This document shows, one piece after another, positions 30,858-38,124 of a stretch of 40,594 nt of DNA (position 1 is the stretch's first letter; each line of letters starts with the position of its first letter). Both the position numbers and the translations under genes were made by a program. Origin of the DNA: Syntrophobacterales bacterium Delta_02 (GTDB lineage: Bacteria; Desulfobacterota; Syntrophorhabdia; Syntrophorhabdales; Syntrophorhabdaceae). The stretch covers positions 1 to 40,594 of the forward strand of contig LVAA01000070.1 in NCBI GenBank assembly GCA_001603955.1. Reading direction: 5' to 3'. The notes under the pieces are model-generated. The model searched no databases and was not told the DNA's origin. It saw only the letters and a list, made by a program, of their open reading frames with translations.

Positions 30858-31808
30858 TTATCTTCTCTTCTGGAGCCTCTCAATGGCCGCCCGCACGCTT
30901 GCCTGCATTCTCTCGATCGACTGGGCGAGAACGGCGATCTCGCCCGTGGTCTTGACGTCAACAGTGGCTTTGAGATCTCCCATACTTATCTTGTCTGCAA
31001 CCTCGGAAAGGTGGCGGATGGGACGGACCACGGAGAAGGAATAAAGGTAAATAACGGCCAGCAATATGAGAAGAACCACGGCAAGGATGATAAGGATAAG
31101 GCCAAACCGCCTGTTGTACTGCGCGGCGTACGTCTTCTGCATCTGGCCCATCTTTGCCGTTATTACCTGGGCCGGTTTCGAGAATTCGTCAATGTACGTC
31201 GTGGCCGCGACAAAGAGATCCGCTCCCTTCACGGGGGCAATGTACATGTACTTCGGACGGATACTGCCGTCGGGGTCTCTCCAGTTGTAATACCCTCCGG
31301 TAGCTCCTCCCAACCCCTTTTCAAGAAGTTTCCAGAACTGCGGAAGCTTTCCGGAAAGGTCGTGCAGATCGGATCCCACGAGTTTGGGGTTGGAATGGAA
31401 ATGGTTGATGGCCCGGGCATCATGTACCGCGGTATAGCCCGTCACACCGACCTTCTGAACGGCGATCTGCTTCAGAAACCCGTCGTGGCGCAGGGTCTCC
31501 ATGGGCGGTCTCTTCTTCATAGACCCCAGGGAGATCTCGATCTCCCTGGCGACGTCCTCCGCCTTTTGCTGGATGATCTGCTCCCCAAGCTTGTTGAGCG
31601 ACGCCGTCGATTCCTTCAGGCTCGCCGCCCCGAGTTCGCTCATGCTCTTTGACCAGATACCGCGGATGCTCAGGAACTGAAACCCTCCGAGATCGATGTT
31701 CAGGAACAACACGCATCCCAGAAATGCGAAAGCCAGCAGGATGGGGATGAAGATTCCCGCGATGAGCCTGAAAAGTAATCCTGATGTGATCTTGTTCTGT
31801 GTAGCCAT
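30858..31808 (-). CDS. Membrane sensor: periplasmic Cache-like domain plus HAMP, no output domain
   Basis: A 316-residue protein. It has membrane helix 1 (~12-36), a periplasmic region (~40-230) and membrane helix 2 (~236-262), then a HAMP domain (VVRPIRHLSEVADKISMGDL ~262-281 onward) and a short coiled end at 316. The periplasmic region has Cache-type features (GVTGYTAVHDARAINHFHSNPKLVG, PVKGADLFVAATTYIDEF). Chemoreceptors, kinases and cyclases of this layout carry an effector after HAMP; here the protein simply stops. It may act by partnering with a separate protein, and the two DUF4388-type neighbours are the obvious candidates (inference). A strong ribosome-binding site (AGGAGGGGG) precedes the ATG. 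It is the third gene of the cluster. Confidence 0.8.
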   Translation of the reverse strand: MATQNKITSGLLFRLIAGIFIPILLAFAFLGCVLFLNIDLGGFQFLSIRGIWSKSMSELGAASLKESTASLNKLGEQIIQQKAEDVAREIEISLGSMKKRPPMETLRHDGFLKQIAVQKVGVTGYTAVHDARAINHFHSNPKLVGSDLHDLSGKLPQFWKLLEKGLGGATGGYYNWRDPDGSIRPKYMYIAPVKGADLFVAATTYIDEFSKPAQVITAKMGQMQKTYAAQYNRRFGLILIILAVVLLILLAVIYLYSFSVVRPIRHLSEVADKISMGDLKATVDVKTTGEIAVLAQSIERMQASVRAAIERLQKRR

Positions 31809-31839
31809 GCAAACCCCCTCCTGAGAATTTAGGATTTAA

Positions 31840-32646
31840 TTATTTTTGCTTGCGTGCAATATGGTCTGTCATGAGACGCGTGAACAGGGCCCTCTTCGAC
31901 GCATCCGAGATCTCCTCGCCTATGGCCTGAACGAAGGGTGAAAGCCTGTCTTCGGGGAATGCATCTCTCGACTCCCCAAACTCGTCGAGCTTGTCGTCGA
32001 TGACGATGGGCGCAATGGGGCCCATCGCCTTCCTCAACTCGTTCTCGATCACAGGAAAGAAATTGCCGTTCACGGTCCTGCGGATCTTCTCGGCTTGTTC
32101 GACCCTCTTTTCCGCCGCCTTCTCCAGGAGGCCGTCCTGGACCATGCCGTACAGCGTCTGTGATGTCTCGAAGAGTTGCCAGCCCAGGGTCTCCGCAATG
32201 TCCGAAACGGATCTCATCCCGTTGCAGAGAGCCAGCACCTTCCACTGGTTCGCCTGAACGTTCCTGTTATCCGGGCAGCCGTTCACGGGAATCCTGAACA
32301 CGACGTTCGGAGACGCGATGAGCTCCCTGATCCTCCCCCATTCCGCCTCGCGGTTGGTCCAGATCATGAGGAGCTGCTCGGTGGGCATAAAGACCGTCTG
32401 CTCATCCGTCGCCGCCTCCCAGTCGAAGGTGGCCCGGCCCGCGCTCCATTCCATCATGGCGAGCACCGCCTCTTCACCTGTCAGGTCTCTCGTTCTGGCA
32501 TGGATTATGTTCGACCCCTCTATGTAGATCTCGCCGGCATCGCTCCCCTTGATCTGTACCATGCCCGATTTCTTTCTGCTCAAGAGAGGTGATATCAGGT
32601 CGAGAAGCCTCGTTCTTGAAAGATCTCCAATGAAATCGTTCGGCAT
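31840..32646 (-). CDS. DUF4388-domain protein with a C-terminal GPIA-type domain
   Basis: A 268-residue soluble protein. The DUF4388 domain (~1-90) starts with FIGDLSRTRLLDLISPLLSR, then GMVQIKGSDAGEIYIEGSNI, and ends in a TFDWEAA-like strand. A winged-helix-like middle part (~125-175; WKVLALCNGMRSVSDIAETL, then SQTLYGMVQDGLL) precedes a helical C-terminal domain (~195-265) with RKAMGPIAPIVIDDKLDEFG. That IGPIAP-type segment also recurs after kinase, cyclase or DUF4388 domains in other bacteria. It is probably a signalling adaptor; no catalytic residues are seen. AAAGGAGG precedes the ATG, 53 bp after the giant gene. Confidence 0.75.
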   Translation of the reverse strand: MPNDFIGDLSRTRLLDLISPLLSRKKSGMVQIKGSDAGEIYIEGSNIIHARTRDLTGEEAVLAMMEWSAGRATFDWEAATDEQTVFMPTEQLLMIWTNREAEWGRIRELIASPNVVFRIPVNGCPDNRNVQANQWKVLALCNGMRSVSDIAETLGWQLFETSQTLYGMVQDGLLEKAAEKRVEQAEKIRRTVNGNFFPVIENELRKAMGPIAPIVIDDKLDEFGESRDAFPEDRLSPFVQAIGEEISDASKRALFTRLMTDHIARKQK

Positions 32647-32699
32647 AAGCGCCTCCTTTCGTGCTCGTTTTGCCCCTGACGGCGTGCTGCCGTCCCGCG

Positions 32700-35600
32700 T
32701 CAGGTCACTACCATCTCGATCCTGCGGATCACGAAACTCGTGGTCGCTATTTCCCTCGGCTCACTTCCGGAACCCGGTGAAACCTCCAGTCTCACGATAT
32801 ATTCCCCGGGCTCCAGTGTGCCCGTCGAAAAGGTGAAGCTGCCGGCAAAAGACCCGCCCCTGAGGTGCGTCCTGGGGGCGGAGAACGACTGTCTCGTCTT
32901 CCCTGTTTCCCTGTCGGCGATCACCACGTTCACGCCGAGCCCCGCCAGGTCTTCTCCCACACCTTTCGATACCGTATAGTAAATGGTTTCCGACAATCCC
33001 TGGAATATGGGACTCGGCTGAGCGCTGATGGTCCCTTCCAGACCGTCCATCCTTTCCCCGGACAGCTCTTTCAGCGCGGGTCCATCAGCCTCCCACGCCG
33101 GGAGGGTGCCGTCTTCGCCGTCTTCGCCGGGCAAGCTCTCGGCCCCAACCTCAACCGTCTGCCCCTGCGCTTCGGCCGTCCCGGCATCCTGCAAGGGGCC
33201 ATCCATCGCGGGCACATCCTCCACCGTAAAGCCGGACGCCGCCAGATCCTCCTCTCCCTGATCTTCACACAGCATCAGGCGGACCCTGTGTGGCCCGGCA
33301 TTCGTCGCGACAAGCTTGAAGACGAGCCCATCGATATCCCTGTCCTCTCCCGGCGCGCAACGTACGTCCCTGATAAGGGCCTCCTCGATGAGCACCCCCT
33401 GGGCGTCCTCCATCATCACCCTGACGTCAGGGTTCCTTTGGAGATCGCTCAGGTTCCTGATGGAGCAGAAAATGGCCACGTCCTCCCCCATTCTGTATAT
33501 CTGCCGCTCGGTGCCGATGGAACAGGTGAAAGGAGAGGAAAGGACGCGAACGTGAAAGGGACCCAACTCCCTGCGCGCCGTCGCCCCTTTAGCATCCCTG
33601 TAGGTCACCTCGAGAGAATGGTTGACCAGACGCTCCTCACCGGGGGTCGTATCCCTCAGCACGACGTCGAAAGCAAGGTCCTCCCGCTGCCCCACCCTGA
33701 ATTCCTTGAGGCGCCATTCAACGGTCGTCCCGTCATTCGCCTGTTCCACCCGCGAAGGCTCCCGCGTGAAAGAGTCTTCATCCACGGCTACATTCCCACC
33801 CGCCACCGTGTCTGTGATACACACGTCCTCCATGGGAGCGACGGGAACGGGTGAATAGTATATGGGGGTGGAAAAGAACCGTGCGCCCCTGTCGGTACCC
33901 CTGGCGGTCCATATCCATTTCGCATCGAGGTCGATGCCGAAACGTGTCGACCATGAACCTTCACCATTCCTGCACACGGTCGTAACCGACCCTTCGACGC
34001 CTCCGAACCTGTCGGTGTAGACGCGCCAGCTCCCCTCCGACGTCAAGAGACGCCTCGACCCGTCGGCAAAACGAAAACTCTCATCGTTGAGGACCAGCTC
34101 CGCCATGAATGCCGCCACGGGACCCGCAGTGTCAACGCACTTCACGTGCAGGTAATTGGTTAGACCGGGAACAAGGGCCGTGTTGAGGGTATGAACGGAG
34201 GACCACCCCTTTCCCTGACCCGCCAGCCTGCCTTCCCCGGATTCGTCCTGACTTATATAGACCGAGAAGGCGTCGCTGGCGGTGATGGCCGCCGAAAGGG
34301 ACAGCGACGAAAAGGAGGAGATACGTACCACCCTGTCCGCGTAGGAGGGGACCATCCAGATGCACTCGCCGTCGAAGACACCGCCGGCAAAGGCGTTCAC
34401 TCCCTTTATGAAACCCTGAGGCCATTCCGGGTACTCCGTCGCTTCGCCCGTATCCTTGTCCATCCTGACGACCCGGTCGGCATTGAGGGGGATCATCCAG
34501 ATGCCCTGCCCGTCGAAGACACCTCCCGCGAAGGCATATTCAACCTTGCCGAGTCCTTCAGGCCTGCGGTGATGACCCGTCATCTCGCCGCTCTCCCTGT
34601 CTATCCTCACGACCCGGTCGGCATAGTAAGGGATCAGCCAGATGTGACGGCCGTCGAAGACACCTCCCGCGAAGGCATATTCAATCTTGCCGAGTCCAGC
34701 CGGCCACTCATTGTACGCGCTCATCTCGCCGGTGCGGGTATCCACTCTCACAACGCTGTCGGCGTTGGCCGGAACCATCCAGATATATCGGCCGTCGAAG
34801 ACACCTCCCGCGAAGGCATATCCGCCCTTTGCAAACCCTTTCGGCCACTCATTGTACCTCGTCATTTCGCCACTGCCCGTGTCCAGTTTCACGACGCTGT
34901 CGGCGTAGGAGGGCACCATCCACAGGCATTCACCGTCGAACACGGCGCCTGCAAAGGCATGGCCGCCTTTCGAGAACCCCTCGGGCCATCGGTTGTATGC
35001 GCTCATCTCGCCGGTGCGGGTATCCACTCTCACAACGCTGTCGGCGTTGGCCGGGACCATCCAGACGCACTCACCGTCGAACACGGCGCCTGCAAAGGCA
35101 AGATTGCCCTTCCGAAATCCCTCGGGCCATCGGTTGTATGCGCTCATCTCGCCGGTGCGGGTATCCACTCTCACAACGCTGTCGGCGTTGGCCGGGACCA
35201 TCCAGACGCACTCACCGTCGAACACGGCGCCTGCAAAGGCAAGCACGTTCTTGTAAAAGCCCGGAGGCCATTCGCCATATCCGGTCATGACGGTCCTCAC
35301 GGCCAGCGGGTTCGGCGGGATGGAACCACTAAAACCGTATCCGTCCTGGTTGAATATGGGCGGCGAAACCCTGTTCGCAACGGCCTCGTCTTGAAACGGC
35401 ATGAGCGGTTTGCCTTCCATGCATGTCAGGCCCGGACCGGCATAGCTCACACAGACCGCTTGGCCCCGTGCCACCGCCGCTGCGAGAAGAAGGTCGATCC
35501 TTGTAATATCCGACTCCCTGAGGCACGCCTCCATCAGAAGACAAGGGGCCCCGTCCGCACTAACCGTGAACGGGGAGGTCCCTCCGGCCGGCGCCGCCAT

Positions 35601-37205
35601 CGCCTTGTCGAAGGTGAGGGTGACCCTGTCGCCGCTGGTATTCGTTGCGGCGGACAGAAGCGAGGGATTGACCGTCGCACCCAAGCCTTCAAGCCGGATA
35701 CCCACGCGGACGTGCTTGTCCCCGTCAGGAGTGACCGTCAGGGGGTCCAGGGTCTTCATGACTTCGATCCTTGTCGCCGCAGCGACGCGGATGACGTTCC
35801 GCGCCTGTCCGCACACGAGGTCTCCCGAACAGACCGACACCTCCACCAGGTATTGCCCGCACCGGTCGAAGGCGTGCGTCAAGGGAGGCAGGTCCAGGAC
35901 CTTCTCGGGCATTGACGACGGCAGTTCGAGACCTACCCGGCCCTCGTGGACCACGTCTCCCTCCGGATCCTTCACGAGCAGTTCCGCGCTCATAATGGCG
36001 TCCGTATTGGACCTGTTCTGAAAGCCGAGGCGCATCTCGACCGTTCTCGTTTCATTCTGATCGAGATTCGCCGGGGTAACGACCAGATCCAGGTCATCGA
36101 CACAAACGGAGGGAATGATCGCAAGACCGATCTTCCTTTCGTCGACAATGGTCCCGCTGGCGGCGTCTGCCACATGAAAACGCACGCTGTAGGCGCCGGG
36201 CGGACTCATACCCGTGTTCCACAGCAGTGTTACGGGTTCCGACGCCCCGGCGACGAGTTTCACCGTGGGACCCGTTTCATGAGCGGCTACATCCACAATG
36301 TGGCCGTGGGCATCCGCCAGCTGCGCGTTGACGACAACGCTGAAATCCGTCTCCGACCTGTTCTCGATGGTGGAATATATGCGTACCGTCTCGTTGGGGC
36401 CGTATTCCTCGCTGTCCGTGTTGACGGAACGTACGACAACACTCCGGCCCGTGGAGACATTCTCCGCAGGGACATCCGGGACGGAAGCAGCACTCGCCTT
36501 CCGGCGTGAAACGAGAGAGATCTTCGTCCGTTCAGCCTGGGGCCTGGGCTGGCCTTTCGAAGCCATGTCCCCGTCGCCGCCCCCTCCCGTTCCCGTCCTG
36601 TCCTGGTTCGTCGACGCTATCCCTGCGCTGCCGGCGTACCTGTTTTCCGCCTCACCCGGCTGAACGCTCGCGGGTCCCGCATCTTCCACCCCCGCTTCTC
36701 GCTCCCCGGCCGCGGTGGCCGCAGGACCTTCCCCGGAAGGGGCGCAGGCCTCGAGGGCAAGTGCAGTCGAGTAGATGTCGTCGTTCCACGAACCGTTGCC
36801 GGACTGCACCCTGATAAGGTATTCCTTCGCCTTGAGGATGACTTTGGGGTCATCAAGCAAACCTTCGAGGGCATGACAGGCAAGGGCTGTTTCGTGGACC
36901 GTGGAGAAGGCGTCCCCGAACCCTCCATCATCCCGCTGCCTCGACAGAAGGTATCCTGTCGCCATCTCCAGGGCACTGCGCTTGTCCTCTCCTCCGGGAC
37001 AGCGCCTCAGCGACATCACAGCCATCGCAGTCATATGTATGGAACTGGGTCCGTCCTGCGACGCCCCCCATCCACCATCGCCCATCTGGAGAGAAAAGAG
37101 GTAACGAAGTGCCGCGCTCAGCGCGCTGTCGCCCGAGATGCCGCAACCTGCGCCCGCATTGTCTTCATCAAGGGCCCCTTTGTCATGAGCGTTCTTCACG
37201 GGCAC
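32700..37205 (-). CDS. Giant multidomain protein: cyclase-like toroid, Ig-like/SwmB domains, seven-bladed propeller
   Basis: About 1,501 residues from the GTG at 37205 (GGGAGG 4 bp upstream; an upstream TTG at 37271 would add 22). Domain order: terpene-cyclase/prenyltransferase-like alpha-toroid repeats (~26-156; GDGGWGASQDG, DDGGFGDAFSTVHETALA, GNGSWNDDIYSTALALEA); a Gly/Ser-rich linker; CARDB/Ig-like units (~245-490); a SwmB-like unit (~515-618; LTFDKAMAAPAGG); seven ~47-residue propeller blades (~638-965); a beta-sandwich with AKWIWTARGTDRG and a late FFSTPI (~968-1125, like galactose-binding-type WIW modules); then further Ig-like units to the end. No signal peptide, membrane anchor or catalytic DxDD cyclase motif is visible, although the domains are of cell-surface type. 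Function and location are unknown. It heads the operon with two DUF4388-type proteins and the HAMP sensor. Confidence 0.8.
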   Translation of the reverse strand: MPVKNAHDKGALDEDNAGAGCGISGDSALSAALRYLFSLQMGDGGWGASQDGPSSIHMTAMAVMSLRRCPGGEDKRSALEMATGYLLSRQRDDGGFGDAFSTVHETALACHALEGLLDDPKVILKAKEYLIRVQSGNGSWNDDIYSTALALEACAPSGEGPAATAAGEREAGVEDAGPASVQPGEAENRYAGSAGIASTNQDRTGTGGGGDGDMASKGQPRPQAERTKISLVSRRKASAASVPDVPAENVSTGRSVVVRSVNTDSEEYGPNETVRIYSTIENRSETDFSVVVNAQLADAHGHIVDVAAHETGPTVKLVAGASEPVTLLWNTGMSPPGAYSVRFHVADAASGTIVDERKIGLAIIPSVCVDDLDLVVTPANLDQNETRTVEMRLGFQNRSNTDAIMSAELLVKDPEGDVVHEGRVGLELPSSMPEKVLDLPPLTHAFDRCGQYLVEVSVCSGDLVCGQARNVIRVAAATRIEVMKTLDPLTVTPDGDKHVRVGIRLEGLGATVNPSLLSAATNTSGDRVTLTFDKAMAAPAGGTSPFTVSADGAPCLLMEACLRESDITRIDLLLAAAVARGQAVCVSYAGPGLTCMEGKPLMPFQDEAVANRVSPPIFNQDGYGFSGSIPPNPLAVRTVMTGYGEWPPGFYKNVLAFAGAVFDGECVWMVPANADSVVRVDTRTGEMSAYNRWPEGFRKGNLAFAGAVFDGECVWMVPANADSVVRVDTRTGEMSAYNRWPEGFSKGGHAFAGAVFDGECLWMVPSYADSVVKLDTGSGEMTRYNEWPKGFAKGGYAFAGGVFDGRYIWMVPANADSVVRVDTRTGEMSAYNEWPAGLGKIEYAFAGGVFDGRHIWLIPYYADRVVRIDRESGEMTGHHRRPEGLGKVEYAFAGGVFDGQGIWMIPLNADRVVRMDKDTGEATEYPEWPQGFIKGVNAFAGGVFDGECIWMVPSYADRVVRISSFSSLSLSAAITASDAFSVYISQDESGEGRLAGQGKGWSSVHTLNTALVPGLTNYLHVKCVDTAGPVAAFMAELVLNDESFRFADGSRRLLTSEGSWRVYTDRFGGVEGSVTTVCRNGEGSWSTRFGIDLDAKWIWTARGTDRGARFFSTPIYYSPVPVAPMEDVCITDTVAGGNVAVDEDSFTREPSRVEQANDGTTVEWRLKEFRVGQREDLAFDVVLRDTTPGEERLVNHSLEVTYRDAKGATARRELGPFHVRVLSSPFTCSIGTERQIYRMGEDVAIFCSIRNLSDLQRNPDVRVMMEDAQGVLIEEALIRDVRCAPGEDRDIDGLVFKLVATNAGPHRVRLMLCEDQGEEDLAASGFTVEDVPAMDGPLQDAGTAEAQGQTVEVGAESLPGEDGEDGTLPAWEADGPALKELSGERMDGLEGTISAQPSPIFQGLSETIYYTVSKGVGEDLAGLGVNVVIADRETGKTRQSFSAPRTHLRGGSFAGSFTFSTGTLEPGEYIVRLEVSPGSGSEPREIATTSFVIRRIEMVVT
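34300..35295 (-). repeat. Seven 141-bp coding repeats (propeller blades)
   Basis: Seven direct repeats of 141 bp encode seven ~47-residue blades with the core FAGxVFDGxxxWMVPxxADxVVR and an aromatic WPxGF turn. Blades 1 and 2 are identical at DNA level over about 125 bp (34978-35102 and 35119-35243). A ~55-bp block of blade 4 (from 34717) is also identical to them at a distance of two units, so recent duplication or gene conversion has homogenised part of the array. Seven units are the number needed to close a beta-propeller. Confidence 0.92.
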
Positions 37206-37336
37206 CGGACCTCCCTGAGCGTGGTCCGCATCGGTGGAGTAAAAGAACACCTTCCGGGATCGCTTCGACAAACGGTGGTCGCATGCCTTCTTTTTTCATA
37301 CGTTCCTATCATTGAGCTTCGCATCCATGATACCTC

Positions 37337-37393
37337 GGGTAGCGTCATATATTCGCAACCCATCGGCAATCACCCCGAGGGGACCGGACGATG
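37337..37393 (-). promoter_or_regulatory. Structured 5' leader of the giant-protein operon
   Basis: Between the promoter (37464-37493) and the start codon (37205) lies a leader of about 250 nt with no convincing ORF. It holds two neighbouring hairpins on the minus strand. One is CATCG (37393-37389) with CGATG (37365-37361) closing an inner CCCC-TC-GGGG. The other is GGGTTGCG (37361-37354) with CGCTACCC (37344-37337), one mismatch. The two share a base at their junction, so they could compete or stack. It does not match the riboswitch classes I know. Confidence 0.45.
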
Positions 37394-37463
37394 ACTTCAC
37401 TTATGACGCGTTGACCGTCCCCACGCAGTTGTAATGCAACGTATACCTGTAAGATGAAATGAC

Positions 37464-37493
37464 ATTATATTGAGGAAATAGAAGGTTTGTCAA
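37464..37493 (-). promoter_or_regulatory. Near-consensus promoter of the giant-protein operon
   Basis: On the minus strand a perfect TTGACA (37493-37488) and a perfect TATAAT (37469-37464) are separated by 18 bp, the best sigma-70-type promoter in the window. Transcription should start near 37457, about 250 nt upstream of the GTG start. The 294-bp gap 37272-37565 otherwise holds only a small CTGTC-A-GACAG hairpin near the 3' side of the deacylase gene. Confidence 0.75.
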
Positions 37494-37565
37494 GACAAAT
37501 GTTATGAGATGTAATACTGGCGTCCGTGCTCTGTCAGACAGCCTAGCACGACGAAAATGTCCGAA

Positions 37566-38009
37566 CTACTTTCGCGACTCTATGATCAGCGTCATGGGGC
37601 CGTCGTTCGTAAGGGTCACCTCCATGTGCGCCTGGAACACCCCGGTCTGTACATCCGGAACGCGGAGCCTCGCCCTTTCCACGAAGGTCTCGAACAGGCA
37701 CTTCGCCTCGCCCGAGGCCATGGCGTCGGAAAATGACGGGCGGCGTCCCCTGCTACAGTCGCCATAGAGCGTGAACTGGGATACCACGAGAAGCGAACCG
37801 CCCCTGTCGAGGAGGGATTCATCGAACTTGCCGTCCTCTTTTTCGAAGATCCTGAGATTGACGATCTTCTCGATCAGCCAGTCGATATCCTTCTCGCCGT
37901 CACCTTTGGCGATACCGAGAAACACGAGGAGGCCGCGGCCTGTCTGCCCGACACATCGTCCATCGACCTCAACGGAAGCATTCTTGATTCGCTGGATAAC
38001 GGCCCGCAT
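37566..38009 (-). CDS. dtd: D-aminoacyl-tRNA deacylase
   Basis: A 147-residue DTD that hydrolyses D-amino acids (and glycine on tRNA-Ala) from mischarged tRNAs. The opening MRAVIQRIKNASVEVDG, the SQFTLYGDCSRGRRPSF stretch (~77-93; SQxTL motif) and the C-terminal NDGPMTLIIESRK (NxGPxT motif) are standard, and the length is that of the family. The two motifs build the chirality-proofreading pocket across the dimer. A strong AAGGAGG precedes the ATG. It lies downstream of the EF-G-like gene but is separated from it by a bidirectional terminator. Confidence 0.96.
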   Translation of the reverse strand: MRAVIQRIKNASVEVDGRCVGQTGRGLLVFLGIAKGDGEKDIDWLIEKIVNLRIFEKEDGKFDESLLDRGGSLLVVSQFTLYGDCSRGRRPSFSDAMASGEAKCLFETFVERARLRVPDVQTGVFQAHMEVTLTNDGPMTLIIESRK

Positions 38010-38064
38010 CTGACCTCCTTACCGCGTTCCGGTGTCCCCGGCAGTCTCCGGCCCGGGAGTAACG

Positions 38065-38095
38065 AAAGGGGCCCCGTTCTCAGGGGCCCCTTTTT
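38065..38095. terminator. Bidirectional intrinsic terminator after the EF-G-like gene
   Basis: A perfect 11-bp stem (38065-38075 with 38083-38093), loop GTTCTCA on the plus strand (TGAGAAC on the minus strand), with TTTTT on the plus side and TTTCGTT on the minus side. It ends the EF-G-like transcript 30 bp after its stop codon. Its CCCC-TGAGAAC-GGGG centre is the same as in the terminator at 4275-4306. Confidence 0.85.
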
Positions 38096-38124
38096 ATACC
38101 ATAATCTTTACAAGCGCACCGCGG

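Noticed and set aside
34191..35915. Long open frame of 574 codons antisense to the giant gene
   Set aside because: It is a shadow of GC-rich repeated coding sequence; its composition is unlike a protein and the minus-strand frame has clear domain repeats.
32700..37205. Active squalene-hopene or terpene cyclase
   Set aside because: Only three toroid repeats are present and no DxDD or equivalent catalytic motif is visible; the toroid is probably a binding domain.
37205..37457. Known riboswitch in the giant-gene leader
   Set aside because: The sequence lacks the conserved GGTAGCGGGGTTA-type and other class-specific motifs that I can recognise; kept only as an unexplained structured leader.
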